A stretch of 64,000 nucleotides of DNA from assembly GCF_005144885.1 (NCBI RefSeq), contig NZ_CP039690.1, positions 1,178,001 through 1,242,000 of the forward strand, in the 5' to 3' direction. Positions 52,964 to 62,147 of this stretch are shown here, piece after piece. Origin of the DNA: Phreatobacter stygius (GTDB lineage: Bacteria; Pseudomonadota; Alphaproteobacteria; Rhizobiales; Phreatobacteraceae). Every line of letters begins with the position of its first letter. The stretch's first letter is position 1. The position numbers and the translations under genes were made by a program. A model generated the notes under the pieces. It was not told the DNA's origin, ran no database searches, and was given only the letters and a program-made list of their open reading frames with translations.

Positions 52964-55417
52964 TCACAGCCGCATGCGGTCGCTCTTGGGGTCATAGAAC
53001 GGCCTCAGCGCGCAATCCACCGGCACGGTCACGCCGGCAATGTCGACGGCAAACTGGCGTCGTGACAGCCAGCCGTCGTCAATGGCCTGGTCTTGCGAGC
53101 GCAGCCAGCCGAGACCCACGATGCCGCCGGTCGAATAACCATAGGCCGTCGAGGTGACTTCACCCACCGGCTCGCCGCCGGCGACGATGAGTTCGCCGCC
53201 CCAGGCGATCGGCGTATCCGGCGCGGTCGCCAGGAACGACACAAGGCGTTTTCTCAAGGGTTCGCGCTTCGCCGCGATCAGCGCGTCACGGCCAATGAAA
53301 TCGACGCCCTTGTCGAGTTTCACGGCGAAACCCATGCCGGCCTGCCAGGGCGTATCGTCGGGCGTCAATTCGGCGCCCCAGGCGCGATAACCCTTCTCGA
53401 TGCGCAACGCGTTGATCGCATAATAGCCGGCGTCACGGAGCCCGAGATCCGCACCCGCCGCGGTCAAGGTCTCATAGACGGTCGCGGCAAATTCGGTTGG
53501 AACGTAGAGCTCCCAGCCAAGCTCCCCCATATAGCTGCGCCGCGCCGCAAGCACCGTCGCGTAGCCGATGCCGATCTCCCTGATGGCGCCGAACGGGAAG
53601 GCCGCATTGTCGAGCGCGGCGGTCGTCACGCGCTCCAGCAAGGCGCGCGATCTTGGACCCATGACGCCGATCACCGCATAGGCCGATGTCACATCGGTCA
53701 GTACCGCCCGGGCGCCCGGCGGGATGTTGCGCTTGATCCAATGGGCGTCGCGGGTCGCCTGAGCGGTGCCGGTCAGGATCAGGAACTTGTCTTCGGCCAG
53801 ACGCGCGACGGTCAGGTCGCTCTCAAAGCCGCCGCGGCTGTTGAGTAGCGGCGTATAGACGGTCTGGCCGACCGGCACGGCGACATCGTTGGCACCGAGC
53901 CATTGCAAGGTCGCTTCGGCGTCCAGCCCCTGCATCATGAACTTCGCGAAGGACGTCATGTCGAACAGCGCCACGCCCTCGCGCACCGCCCGATGTTCGG
54001 CGCCGACCGTGTCGAACCAGCTTTGCCGGCCGAAGGAATAGTCGATCTTGCGATCCACACCTTGCGCCGCGAAGAAATTCGGCCGTTCCCATCCCATTTT
54101 GGAGCCGAACACGGCGCCCTTGGCGGCGAGCCGGTCATAGAGCGGCGAACGGCGGAATGGCCGGGCGCTGTCGAGCTCGCGGTTCGGCCAGGGCATGGCG
54201 TAATGCAGGCCGAGCACCTCGGTGACGCGATCCTTCAGCCAGGCGCCGTTGTTGTTGAAGCGGGCGAAGCGCCGGATATCGACCGGCCAGAGATCGAGCG
54301 ACGGCTCGCCGCCGACCATCCATTCCGCCAGCGCGCGACCGGCACCGCCGCCGGACGCGATGCCCATCGAATTGAAGCCTGCGGCGACGAAGACATTCTT
54401 CACCTCCGGCGCTTCGCCGAGAATGAAGTTGTTGTCGGCGGTGAAACTCTCGGGCCCGTTGAGAAAGGTCTTGATCTCGGCGGTTTCCAGCGCCGGAATG
54501 CGCTCCAGCGCATTCTGCATCAGGATCTCGAACTGGTCCCAATCGTCCGGCAGCAATTGGAATTCGAAGGGGTAGGGAATGCCGCTCATACCCCAGGGCT
54601 TGGCGTTCGGCTCGAAACCGCCGACGACCAGACCGCCAACCTCTTCCTTGAAATAGGTATAGCCGTCGGGATCGCGCATCACCGGCAGCGCCGGCGTCAC
54701 GCCGTCGATCTTGCCGGTCACCACATACATATGCTCGGCCGAATGCAGCGGAATGGTCACGCCGCACATCTCGCCGACCATGCGCGACCATTGGCCGGCG
54801 CAAATGGCGATCATGTCGCAGGCAATGTTGCCGCGATCGGTCTCGACCGAGGTCACCACGCCTCTTTCGACCTTGATGCCGGTGACCCGCGTCTTCTCGA
54901 CAATCCGCGCCCCGCCGAGCCGCGCGCCGCGTGCCAGCGATTGCGTGATGTCGCTCGGATTGGCCTTGCCGTCCCCCGGCAACCAGACCGCGCCGACCAG
55001 ATCGTCGGTGCGCATGATCGGATATTTGTCGCCGGCTTGTTGCGGCGTCAGCACCTCGATGGCGACATTCTGCGCGCGCGCCGCCGAGGCCGTGCGCTTC
55101 AACTGGGTCATGCGCTCCTTGGTGCGCGCAACCGTGATCGAGCCTGACTGCAGCCAGCCGGTGGCAAGCCCGGTTTCGGCTTCGAGCGAGGCGTAGAGCT
55201 CGGTGGAATAGCGGATCAGCCGCGTCATGTTGGGGTGAGCGCGCAACTGGCCGACCAGCCCGGCCGCATGCCAGGTCGTGCCGCAGGACAGCGCGCCCTG
55301 CTCGAGCAGAACGACATCGCTCCAGCCGAGCTTCGCCAGATGATAGGCGACCGACGTTCCGACGATGCCGCCGCCGATGATGACGACGCGCGCCTGGGTG
55401 GGGAAATTCTCGGCCAT
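52964..55417 (-). CDS. Dimethylglycine/sarcosine dehydrogenase-like FAD protein with aminomethyltransferase domains
   Basis: An 817-residue protein with a D-amino-acid-oxidase fold (VIIGGGIVGTSVAYHLAKLG), His50 in TTWHAAGL (the covalent FAD histidine of dimethylglycine dehydrogenase), a middle FAO domain, and C-terminal GcvT and GcvT-C domains (VMGPRSRALLERV; SYMGELGWELYVP; LDKGVDFIGRDAL). It would demethylate an N-methyl amine and pass the methylene group to tetrahydrofolate. A DeoR regulator and purU lie beside it, consistent with one-carbon handling. The exact amine (dimethylglycine, sarcosine or another) is not readable. Confidence 0.9.
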   Translation of the reverse strand: MAENFPTQARVVIIGGGIVGTSVAYHLAKLGWSDVVLLEQGALSCGTTWHAAGLVGQLRAHPNMTRLIRYSTELYASLEAETGLATGWLQSGSITVARTKERMTQLKRTASAARAQNVAIEVLTPQQAGDKYPIMRTDDLVGAVWLPGDGKANPSDITQSLARGARLGGARIVEKTRVTGIKVERGVVTSVETDRGNIACDMIAICAGQWSRMVGEMCGVTIPLHSAEHMYVVTGKIDGVTPALPVMRDPDGYTYFKEEVGGLVVGGFEPNAKPWGMSGIPYPFEFQLLPDDWDQFEILMQNALERIPALETAEIKTFLNGPESFTADNNFILGEAPEVKNVFVAAGFNSMGIASGGGAGRALAEWMVGGEPSLDLWPVDIRRFARFNNNGAWLKDRVTEVLGLHYAMPWPNRELDSARPFRRSPLYDRLAAKGAVFGSKMGWERPNFFAAQGVDRKIDYSFGRQSWFDTVGAEHRAVREGVALFDMTSFAKFMMQGLDAEATLQWLGANDVAVPVGQTVYTPLLNSRGGFESDLTVARLAEDKFLILTGTAQATRDAHWIKRNIPPGARAVLTDVTSAYAVIGVMGPRSRALLERVTTAALDNAAFPFGAIREIGIGYATVLAARRSYMGELGWELYVPTEFAATVYETLTAAGADLGLRDAGYYAINALRIEKGYRAWGAELTPDDTPWQAGMGFAVKLDKGVDFIGRDALIAAKREPLRKRLVSFLATAPDTPIAWGGELIVAGGEPVGEVTSTAYGYSTGGIVGLGWLRSQDQAIDDGWLSRRQFAVDIAGVTVPVDCALRPFYDPKSDRMRL

Positions 55418-55483
55418 GAGAGGGTGTCCGCGGTTGCCAATCTGCGCGGATCATAACACACGATGAAACAATAGCTACATAAC

Positions 55484-55500
55484 GCAACAAATAATCACAT
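55484..55500. promoter_or_regulatory. Candidate DeoR-type operator, site 1 (before the demethylase gene)
   Basis: GCAACAAATAATCACAT lies in an AT-rich spacer between the deoR stop and the demethylase start. It matches 13 of 17 bases with a site before purU (56447-56463), sharing GCAACA at the left and TCACAT at the right. The two targets flank the deoR gene. Confidence 0.5.
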
Positions 55501-56294
55501 CAGGTTTCACCGGCGACGATCAGCCTGAGGCCCTTCCTGGCCAGATGCTCGATGATCGACAGTGGTGGCGGCGCATCGACGATGACCCCGGATGCGGTCT
55601 GGAAATGCGGAATGCGGATCGGCGTCAGCCGGCCGAATTTCGTCTGGTCGACGAGAAAGAAGGCGCGGCTCGCCGCCGCGATCATATGCGCCCGTTGTTC
55701 GGCACCGGCACGGCTGTAGTCGGTGATTTCACCGTCCGGCGACAGACCGCCGCCGCCAATGAAAGCGACGTCGACACGAAAGCGGCTGATCGCCTCGATC
55801 GCATCGATCCCGGTGGTCGCTTCCTCGCGGGGATCGATTTCGCCGCCGAGCATATGGATCCGTGCCTCCGGCGCGCGGCAGAGCAGCAGCGCAATGGCGA
55901 GACTGCCGGTGCAGATGGTCAATCCGCGTTTATCGACAAGGGCATGGGCCAGGGCCAAGGTCGTCGTGCCGGAATCCAGCAGGACCACCATGCCGTCCTC
56001 CACCAGCCCGGCTGCCGTGTGGGCGATGGCGGATTTGCCCTCGGCGTTCTCGCTGGCGCGCCGGTCGAGCGCCGGCTCGCTCGCCTGGCGCCCTTCGGCA
56101 CCGCCATGGACGATATCGACACGGCCGCGATCGGCGAGCAGTTTCAGGTCGCGCCGAATGGTCTCGCGCGACACGTCGAAAAAATCCGCGAGTTCGCTGA
56201 CCCCGACCGATCCATCAGCGGCAATGCGCCTGAGGATCTCGGCATGGCGACGGGGCGCCAGCGATCGCGCCTGTGGTGTGGCAGCGGCTGTCAT
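55500..56294 (-). CDS. DeoR/GlpR family transcriptional regulator
   Basis: A 264-residue DeoR protein. The helix-turn-helix is SELADFFDVSRETIRRDLKL near residue 36, followed by the DeoR sensor domain (DSGTTTLALAHAL; FIGGGGLSPDGEITDY; FFLVDQTKFGR). The sensor usually binds a phosphorylated sugar or related compound. ATG 56294 is used. It lies between the demethylase gene and divergent purU, both of which carry a similar upstream motif, so it probably controls both and itself. Confidence 0.9.
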   Translation of the reverse strand: MTAAATPQARSLAPRRHAEILRRIAADGSVGVSELADFFDVSRETIRRDLKLLADRGRVDIVHGGAEGRQASEPALDRRASENAEGKSAIAHTAAGLVEDGMVVLLDSGTTTLALAHALVDKRGLTICTGSLAIALLLCRAPEARIHMLGGEIDPREEATTGIDAIEAISRFRVDVAFIGGGGLSPDGEITDYSRAGAEQRAHMIAAASRAFFLVDQTKFGRLTPIRIPHFQTASGVIVDAPPPLSIIEHLARKGLRLIVAGET

Positions 56295-56320
56295 GGCGCG
56301 AGAGTGGCGCAACCGCATCT

Positions 56321-56328
56321 ATGTTGCA
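56321..56328. promoter_or_regulatory. Inverted operator half-site before deoR
   Basis: ATGTTGCA lies 26 bases before the deoR start and is the exact reverse complement of TGCAACAT at 56446-56453 in the purU-proximal operator. The pair could support looping by a tetrameric DeoR protein and autoregulation. Confidence 0.35.
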
Positions 56329-56446
56329 AGCTGTGGCATTCGCCGCAGACCCATGCTGCTGGCCAGCCGATCCAGGCGCGGATTGGCCCTGTCGCACAAA
56401 GAAGTGCTGCCGGAGAAACTTCAGCTGGACCACAAGAGTTCATCAT

Positions 56447-56463
56447 GCAACATTAACTCACAT
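56447..56463. promoter_or_regulatory. Candidate DeoR-type operator, site 2 (before purU)
   Basis: GCAACATTAACTCACAT lies 29 bases before the purU start in an AT-rich patch and matches site 1 at 13 of 17 positions. Its position near the purU start suggests repression. Confidence 0.5.
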
Positions 56464-56492
56464 AATATCACTCGAAAGGTGGCATCTAGGCC

Positions 56493-57365
56493 ATGGCCCT
56501 CTCGACCGACCGGTCTTTCGTCCTGACATTGTCCTGCCCCGATCGCCCCGGCATCGTCGCGGCGGTCTCGAGCTATCTGTTCCGGGCCGGCGGCAACATC
56601 CTCGATGCGCAGCAGTTCGACGACGGCGAAACCGGACATTTCTTCATGCGTGTCGTCTTCAATCTCGCGGATCCTGATCCGCAGCTCGCCGGGGTCAAGC
56701 CGGGCTTCGTGCCGATCGCCGAACGTTTCGCCATGGCCTGGACCATGCGCGATCGCGACGAGAAGCGGCGCGTGATGCTGCTGGTATCGAAATTCGATCA
56801 TTGCCTGACCGACATCCTCTACCGGCAACGCCTGGGCGAACTGCCGATGACGATCACCGCCGTGGTCGCCAATTACCCGCGGGAAAACTACGCCAGGATC
56901 GATTTTGGTGATGCGCCGTTCCACTATCTGCCGGTCAGCAGGGAGACCAAGGCCGAGCAGGAGGAAAAGCTCTGGCGGCTCGTCCAGGACACGCGGACGG
57001 AACTGGTGGTGCTCGCCCGCTACATGCAGGTGCTGTCCGACGATCTCGCGACCAGGCTCGCTGGGCGCTGCATCAACATCCATCATTCCTTCCTGCCCGG
57101 CTTCAAGGGAGCCAAGCCTTATCACCAGGCGCAGATCCGCGGGGTGAAGCTGATCGGCGCGACCGCGCATTATGTCACCGGCGACCTCGACGAGGGTCCG
57201 ATCATCGAGCAGGACGTCGAGCGCATTACCCATCGCGACACGCCTGATGATCTGGTGCGCAAGGGGCGCGACATCGAGCGGCGCGTGCTGGCCCGCGCGC
57301 TTCGCCACCATCTGCGCGACCGGGTGATCCTCAATGGCCGCAAGACCGTCGTGTTCACCGATTGA
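56493..57365 (+). CDS. purU: Formyltetrahydrofolate deformylase
   Basis: A 290-residue PurU: N-terminal ACT domain ([30 protein letters not shown]) and C-terminal formyltransferase fold with Asn-His-Asp in [20 protein letters not shown] and [15 protein letters not shown]. It hydrolyses 10-formyl-tetrahydrofolate to formate and tetrahydrofolate, freeing folate when C1 units pile up, for instance during N-methyl amine breakdown by the neighbouring demethylase. Confidence 0.95.
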   Translation: MALSTDRSFVLTLSCPDRPGIVAAVSSYLFRAGGNILDAQQFDDGETGHFFMRVVFNLADPDPQLAGVKPGFVPIAERFAMAWTMRDRDEKRRVMLLVSKFDHCLTDILYRQRLGELPMTITAVVANYPRENYARIDFGDAPFHYLPVSRETKAEQEEKLWRLVQDTRTELVVLARYMQVLSDDLATRLAGRCINIHHSFLPGFKGAKPYHQAQIRGVKLIGATAHYVTGDLDEGPIIEQDVERITHRDTPDDLVRKGRDIERRVLARALRHHLRDRVILNGRKTVVFTD

Positions 57366-57372
57366 GCGTCGC

Positions 57373-58284
57373 TCACGAATGCGCCGTGCCGCCGGCCGCC
57401 AAGTGGCCGGCCAAGTGGCCGACCAGATCGCGCGCATGCAACGGCAATTGATCGAGCTCGCGCATGCACAGCGAGAGACGCCGCGTGGCCCAGCCATCGG
57501 TCAGCCGGACCGCCCGGATCGCCATGGATCTCCGGCACTTTTTCGCGGCCGTTTCCGGCACGATGCCAAGGCCGACACCATGTTCGACCATCCGGCAGAC
57601 GCCCTCGAAAGTGCGCATGCGGACACGGAACGACAGCGGCTGTCCGGCCCGGGCCGCATGCTCGCCGAGATAATCCTGCAGGGCGCTGCCGGCGCTCAGC
57701 CCGACAAAGTCCTGCCCGACGACATCCTGAAACGCGACACGCGGTTCGCGCGCCAGCGGGTGGTCGCGCGGCACCACCAGCACCAGCCGGTCGATGGCGA
57801 AGGGCAGAAGCTGCAAGGCACCATGATCGACGGCATCGGAAATGATGCCGATCTCGGCGAAACCACCCGCGACCGCCTTGACGATATCGCTGCTGAGCCG
57901 CTCCTTCAGGTCGATGTCGACATTGGGGTGGCGCGCCAGATAGGGCGCCAGCGCCTGGGGCAGAAACTCGGTCATCGCCGCGGTATTGGCGAGCAGGCGG
58001 ATATGCGCCTTCAGGCCCTTGGAATATTCGCCGAGCTCGCCGCGCATCCGTTCCATCTGGCGCAGCACGATACGGGCATGGTGCATCAGCGCGTCGCCCG
58101 CAGGCGTCGGCCGGACGCCCCGGCGGCCGCGCTCGAGCAAGGGCAGTCCGATCGCCGCTTCCATGCCGCGCAGCCGCGCGCTGGCCGACGGCAGCGCCAT
58201 GTTCGCCCGGGCCGCCCCTTGCGTGATGCTGCCGGTCTCGACAACCAGGAAGAACAGGCGAAGATCGATCAGGTCGAACCGCAT
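57373..58284 (-). CDS. LysR family transcriptional regulator
   Basis: A 303-residue LysR protein with the N-terminal HTH (LRLFFLVVETGSITQGAARA; PSASARLRGMEAAIG; RPTPAGDAL) and a substrate-binding domain (IRLLANTAAMTEFLPQAL; EIGIISDAVDHGAL). It is divergent from a TauE/SafE exporter gene, and a perfect 12-bp-arm dyad lies between them; it probably controls the exporter and phnX. Convergent with purU, the two stops forming a palindrome. Confidence 0.92.
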   Translation of the reverse strand: MRFDLIDLRLFFLVVETGSITQGAARANMALPSASARLRGMEAAIGLPLLERGRRGVRPTPAGDALMHHARIVLRQMERMRGELGEYSKGLKAHIRLLANTAAMTEFLPQALAPYLARHPNVDIDLKERLSSDIVKAVAGGFAEIGIISDAVDHGALQLLPFAIDRLVLVVPRDHPLAREPRVAFQDVVGQDFVGLSAGSALQDYLGEHAARAGQPLSFRVRMRTFEGVCRMVEHGVGLGIVPETAAKKCRRSMAIRAVRLTDGWATRRLSLCMRELDQLPLHARDLVGHLAGHLAAGGTAHS

Positions 58285-58305
58285 GGCGGCAACATTATCA
58301 CCGGC

Positions 58306-58332
58306 TCAGCCTTAGGCCCAGCCTAAGGCTGA
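58306..58332. promoter_or_regulatory. Perfect 12-3-12 inverted repeat, likely LysR operator
   Basis: TCAGCCTTAGGC, CCA, then GCCTAAGGCTGA: every base of both arms pairs. It lies in the 98-base divergent region between lysR and the exporter gene, with a T-N11-A core typical for LysR-type regulators. An RNA hairpin role is possible but the divergent position favours an operator. Confidence 0.6.
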
Positions 58333-58382
58333 ATGCGGACCTTGCGCATTGTGCCGGCCGGCCGTTCCGGCCCAATGGCGGC

Positions 58383-59132
58383 ATGTTCGACTTTTCCGCT
58401 TCCCAAGTCCTGACCATTGCCCTGACCTTTTTCCTTGCCGGTATCGTCAAGGGCGTGACCGGCATGGGTCTGCCGACGGTGGCCATGGGCGTTCTGGCCA
58501 CCGTCATGCCGCCGGTTGGCGCGGCATCCCTGCTGATCGTGCCATCCTTCGTCACCAATGTCTGGCAATTGCTCGCCGGGCCGAGCTTTGCAGCACTGTC
58601 GTCGCGCCTCTGGCTGATGATGGCGGGCATCACCGCTGGCACCATTGCCGGATCCTGGCTGTTGACCAATGACAGCGGCGGCTGGACGACCCCGGCACTC
58701 GGGGCAGCCTTGATGATCTATGCCGGGATGAGCCTGATGGCGTGGCAATTGACGGTACCGGCGCGGCTGGAACCGCGCCTGTCGCCGTTCATTGGTCTCG
58801 CCACCGGCGTCGTCACCGGCGGCACCGGCGTCTTCGTCATTCCGGCGGTGCCCTATCTGCAGGCGCTCGGCCTCGGCAAGGAAGACCTCATTCAGGCGCT
58901 CGGCCTGTCATTCACCGTTTCGACCATTGCACTGGCGATCGGCCTGGCCGGCGGCGGCGCGTTTCGGTTCGACAGCATCGGCGCGTCCGTGCTCGCGGTT
59001 GCGCCGGCTCTTGCCGGCATGGGATTGGGGCAATGGGTTCGCCGCCGCGTCAGCCCCGCCACGTTCCGCCGCTGGTTCCTGATCTGCCTTCTGCTGCTTG
59101 GCCTGCAACTTCTGCTCCGGCCATTGATCTGA
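58383..59132 (+). CDS. Sulfite exporter TauE/SafE family permease
   Basis: A 249-residue eight-helix permease with the repeated TauE motifs GIVKGVTGMGLPTVAMGVLA and GLATGVVTGGTGVFVIPAVP. It is unlike the larger TauE protein at 13915 and has no TIGR02186 partner. Together with downstream phnX it may export an anion arising from phosphonate or sulfonate metabolism. Confidence 0.9.
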   Translation: MFDFSASQVLTIALTFFLAGIVKGVTGMGLPTVAMGVLATVMPPVGAASLLIVPSFVTNVWQLLAGPSFAALSSRLWLMMAGITAGTIAGSWLLTNDSGGWTTPALGAALMIYAGMSLMAWQLTVPARLEPRLSPFIGLATGVVTGGTGVFVIPAVPYLQALGLGKEDLIQALGLSFTVSTIALAIGLAGGGAFRFDSIGASVLAVAPALAGMGLGQWVRRRVSPATFRRWFLICLLLLGLQLLLRPLI

Positions 59133-59238
59133 TCGCAGGCCTGCCGCGTGGGCGCCGATGAATTCGGCGCTGCCCCAACTGGACAGGCGATCAGGACCGT
59201 CTAGGCTCGCGCCCATCCCGCATGGAAGGGTTGGTGGA

Positions 59239-60039
59239 ATGCCGCTGAAAGCCGTGGTTTTCGACTGGGCCGGCACGGTCATCGATTTCGGCTCGCGCGC
59301 GCCGATGCGCGTCTTCGTCGAGGCCTTCGGCCATTTCGGCGTGCCGCTGACGGCCGCCGAAGCGCGCGGACCGATGGGCAAGCCGAAGCGCGACCACATT
59401 GCCGAACTGATGGCGCTGCCGCGGATCGTCAGCGCCTGGGCGAAGGCTCATGGCCAGACGCCGACCAAAGCCGACATCGACCGCGTCTATGAAATCTTCG
59501 TGCCGCTGAACATCAAGGCCGTCGCCGACTTCGCCGAGCTGGTTCCGGGCGCGGCCAAGATCGTCGAGGCGCTCAGGGCGCGTGGCCTGAAGATCGGCTC
59601 GACCACCGGTTACACCCGCGAGGTCATGGCGCCGATCCTGCCGCTCGCGGCCGCCCAGGGTTATGCCCCCGACAATCTGGTCTGCGCCGACGATCTGGCC
59701 GAGGGACGGCCGAGCCCGCTGATGATGTATCGCTGCTTTGCCGATCTCGGCGTCTATCCGCCGGGGGCCGTGGTCAAGGTCGATGATACCGTGCCCGGCA
59801 TCGAAGAAGGCCTCGCCGCCGGCACCTGGACGGTCGGAATCGCGGCCTCCGGCAATGAAACCGGCCTGTCGCTCGCCGAATGGACCGTGCTGACGCCGAA
59901 GGAGCGGGAACGCGTGCTGACGCCGGCGCGCGAAAAGCTCGAGGCCGCCGGCGCCCATGTCGTCATCGACACCGTCGCCAATCTGATGCCGGTGATCGAG
60001 AGCATCGACCGGCTGATGGCCGAGGGCGAGGTTCCCTAG
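59239..60039 (+). CDS. phnX: Phosphonoacetaldehyde hydrolase
   Basis: A 266-residue HAD-superfamily enzyme: nucleophile Asp9 in [14 protein letters not shown] with alanine at position 11 as in PhnX, Schiff-base Lys50 in [28 protein letters not shown] and the metal site VKVDDTVPG. It cleaves the C-P bond of phosphonoacetaldehyde to acetaldehyde and phosphate. The partner PhnW is not in the window. ATG 59239 is the family start. Its TAG stop shares CTAG with the convergent atzH-type gene. Confidence 0.93.
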   Translation: MPLKAVVFDWAGTVIDFGSRAPMRVFVEAFGHFGVPLTAAEARGPMGKPKRDHIAELMALPRIVSAWAKAHGQTPTKADIDRVYEIFVPLNIKAVADFAELVPGAAKIVEALRARGLKIGSTTGYTREVMAPILPLAAAQGYAPDNLVCADDLAEGRPSPLMMYRCFADLGVYPPGAVVKVDDTVPGIEEGLAAGTWTVGIAASGNETGLSLAEWTVLTPKERERVLTPAREKLEAAGAHVVIDTVANLMPVIESIDRLMAEGEVP

Positions 60040-60419
60040 GCCTCGGGTATCGCGCTGACATGGGCCGCCACCACCCGCCAGCCGTCGGGCGTGCGCATCC
60101 AGGTCTGCATTTGCCTGCCGATCTTGCCGGCCATGCTGTCGCGCCTGAACAGCGTCGCGGCGGTCGCCATGTCCCGGCCATAGGTGGTGATGACGGTGCG
60201 CTCGAGGCTCCGTTCCAGCCCAACCGGCGAGCGTCCCGCCCGGAACGCCGCGATCTCGTCGAAACCATGGAGGTTTTCGGTGATGCCATAACGCACGGTA
60301 TGCGGGCTCACCCAGAACAAGGCGTCGAGGGTCGCCACATCATTTTGGGTCAATGCCCGCTCATATGCGGCGAACACCGCCGAGACCTCGGCATGGACCT
60401 CGGGGTCGTTGATGATCAT
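60036..60419 (-). CDS. AtzH-like / HpxZ family protein (DUF3225, NTF2-like fold)
   Basis: A 127-residue NTF2-fold protein with the DUF3225 pattern ([67 protein letters not shown]). Members are HpxZ of oxalurate breakdown and AtzH of cyanurate operons. Its ATG overlaps the stop of the atzE-type amidase gene (ATGA), and atzG precedes that, so it belongs to a carboxybiuret/ureide amide-hydrolysing unit. Confidence 0.88.
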   Translation of the reverse strand: MIINDPEVHAEVSAVFAAYERALTQNDVATLDALFWVSPHTVRYGITENLHGFDEIAAFRAGRSPVGLERSLERTVITTYGRDMATAATLFRRDSMAGKIGRQMQTWMRTPDGWRVVAAHVSAIPEA

Positions 60420-61828
60420 GCCGGCTCCTTCAGGCTTGCGACTTTCGACGCGACCACGCCGTCCCGTTCAAGGGCGGCGGAGACACGCACCACGATATCT
60501 TCGCGCCAGGGCGCGGCAATCACCTGGACGCCGATCGGCAGCGTTTCGCCATCGAGCCAGACCGGCACCGACATGACCGGCAGGCCAATGAACGAGAACG
60601 GCTGGGTGAACAGGCCGAGCGAGGCCCGCACCGGCAAGGTCGCACCGCCGAGTTCGAAGGTCTTCTGGCCGAGCGACGGTGCCTGTGTCGGGGTTGCCGG
60701 CGCGATGATGACGTCGATGTCCTGGAACAGCCTGAGCATCGCCGCGCGATAGCGGCCGCGGACACGCTGGGCCTTGTTGACATAAGCCGCGGGCAGCAGC
60801 GCTCCGGCAATGAAGCGATCGCGGGTCTCAGGATCGAAATCCCGCGGCCGGGTCTTCAGGCGGTCGAGATGAAAGCTGCCGCCCTCGGAATTGGTGATCA
60901 CATAGGCTGCCGCCCGTGCCTCCGCGACGTCAGGGATCTCCAGCCCCGGCGCGGCGCCGAGAACGCGCGCCACCCGTTCGGTCGCGGCGAGCGCCTGACG
61001 GTCGGCGTACCGATCGAAATAGCCGGCGGCCCGCGCGATCCGAAGCTGCCCGATGCCACGACCGAGCATGGGCACGAGCGCTTCGGCCTGATGGTCCCGG
61101 CACACCGGGTCGTCGGGGTCATGGCCAGCCATGGCATCGTAGAAGGCCGCGCAATCGGCGGTCGACCGGGCCAGGGGACCGAGATGATCGAAGCTTGCGA
61201 CGAACGGAAAGGTGCCGGCCTTGGACAGGCGCCCATAGGTCGGCTTCAGGCCGAACAGACCACAGAGCGAAGCCGGCACCCGGATCGAGCCATTGGTGTC
61301 GGATCCGAGCGTCACCGGTGCAAGACCGGCCGCCGCCGCCGTGCCCGAGCCGCCGGACGAACCGCCGGACATGCGGCGGAGATCATGGGGATTGCGCGAG
61401 GGCCCGTCATGGGCGTTCTCACCGGTGAAATCATAGGCATATTCGCCCATGTTGAGCGCACCGAGCAGCACGCCGCCGCCGGCGTTGAGCCGGGAGATCA
61501 GCGCCGCGTCGCGCGTCGCCGGCGCATGGTCGCGGTTGATTCTGGAGCCGGCAAGCGTGGCAATGCCCTTGATGTCATAGAGGTTCTTCACCGCGAAGGG
61601 CACGCCGGCAAGCGGCCCGAGCGGCAGGCCTTTCGCTCTGGCCTGGTCGACCGCATCGGCCTCGGCCAGCGCCCGGTCGCGGGTGACCGCCGTGAAGGCG
61701 CCGAGCGCCGCATCGTGCGTCGCGATACGGGCGAGATGGGCCTCGGTCACGGCCCGCGCCGTGAAGCGGCCGTCGCGGATGCCGGCCGAAATGTCGGTGG
61801 CCGTCAGGCTAGTGACATCGCTTGTCAT
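60416..61828 (-). CDS. AtzE family amidohydrolase (amidase signature)
   Basis: A 470-residue amidase-signature enzyme with Lys81 ([12 protein letters not shown]), cis-Ser157 ([12 protein letters not shown]) and nucleophile Ser181 ([11 protein letters not shown]); spacing equals that of the family. Placed between an AtzG-like subunit and an AtzH-like protein, it is the AtzE type (1-carboxybiuret hydrolase in cyanurate breakdown) rather than GatA. ATG 61828 begins one base after the atzG stop. Without AtzD or AtzF here, the physiological substrate may be a different ureide such as oxalurate. Confidence 0.9.
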   Translation of the reverse strand: MTSDVTSLTATDISAGIRDGRFTARAVTEAHLARIATHDAALGAFTAVTRDRALAEADAVDQARAKGLPLGPLAGVPFAVKNLYDIKGIATLAGSRINRDHAPATRDAALISRLNAGGGVLLGALNMGEYAYDFTGENAHDGPSRNPHDLRRMSGGSSGGSGTAAAAGLAPVTLGSDTNGSIRVPASLCGLFGLKPTYGRLSKAGTFPFVASFDHLGPLARSTADCAAFYDAMAGHDPDDPVCRDHQAEALVPMLGRGIGQLRIARAAGYFDRYADRQALAATERVARVLGAAPGLEIPDVAEARAAAYVITNSEGGSFHLDRLKTRPRDFDPETRDRFIAGALLPAAYVNKAQRVRGRYRAAMLRLFQDIDVIIAPATPTQAPSLGQKTFELGGATLPVRASLGLFTQPFSFIGLPVMSVPVWLDGETLPIGVQVIAAPWREDIVVRVSAALERDGVVASKVASLKEPA

Positions 61829-61829
61829 G

Positions 61830-62027
61830 TCAGGCCTCGAAGACCGGCGCCGGCTCATCGTGATCGACGAGATCGACCGCATCAAGAGCCCGTGCCAGGC
61901 GGATCGCGACCTGCAGGTTGGCGATCACGCCGGGACGGAATTCCGCGGCGATCGCAAGGCCGAGCACCGGCGCCAACGCGTCGATCATGCGTTCGGCTTC
62001 CTCGGGTGCGATATCGGGCAAGGGCAT
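61830..62027 (-). CDS. AtzG-like small subunit (DUF4089)
   Basis: A 65-residue helical protein (MPLPDIAPEEAERMIDALAP, then GVIANLQVAIRLARAL and DEPAPVFEA) matching AtzG, a GatC-like small subunit that binds and stabilises AtzE. AAGGAGA precedes the ATG at ideal distance, and atzE starts one base after its stop. Confidence 0.88.
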   Translation of the reverse strand: MPLPDIAPEEAERMIDALAPVLGLAIAAEFRPGVIANLQVAIRLARALDAVDLVDHDEPAPVFEA

Positions 62028-62075
62028 GACGGATCTCCTTCGTCGGCAGCGACGGACCGTCCTCGTCAGGCAAGT

Positions 62076-62114
62076 CCGGGGCCAAGATCCGGGGCCAAGA
62101 TCCCGCGACAAGAT
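62076..62114. repeat. Three 13-bp tandem units between hutH-type gene and atzG
   Basis: CCGGGGCCAAGAT occurs twice in exact tandem (62076-62088, 62089-62101), followed by a diverged third unit CCCGCGACAAGAT (62102-62114). It lies in the 120-base gap between two genes of the same direction. Confidence 0.65.
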
Positions 62115-62147
62115 CCGGTGAGGCGATGCCGGCCCCGTTGCCCAGGC

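Noticed and set aside
60416-61828. GatA subunit of aspartyl/glutamyl-tRNA amidotransferase
   Set aside because: The neighbours are AtzG- and AtzH-like genes, gatB is absent, and the overall pattern fits AtzE.
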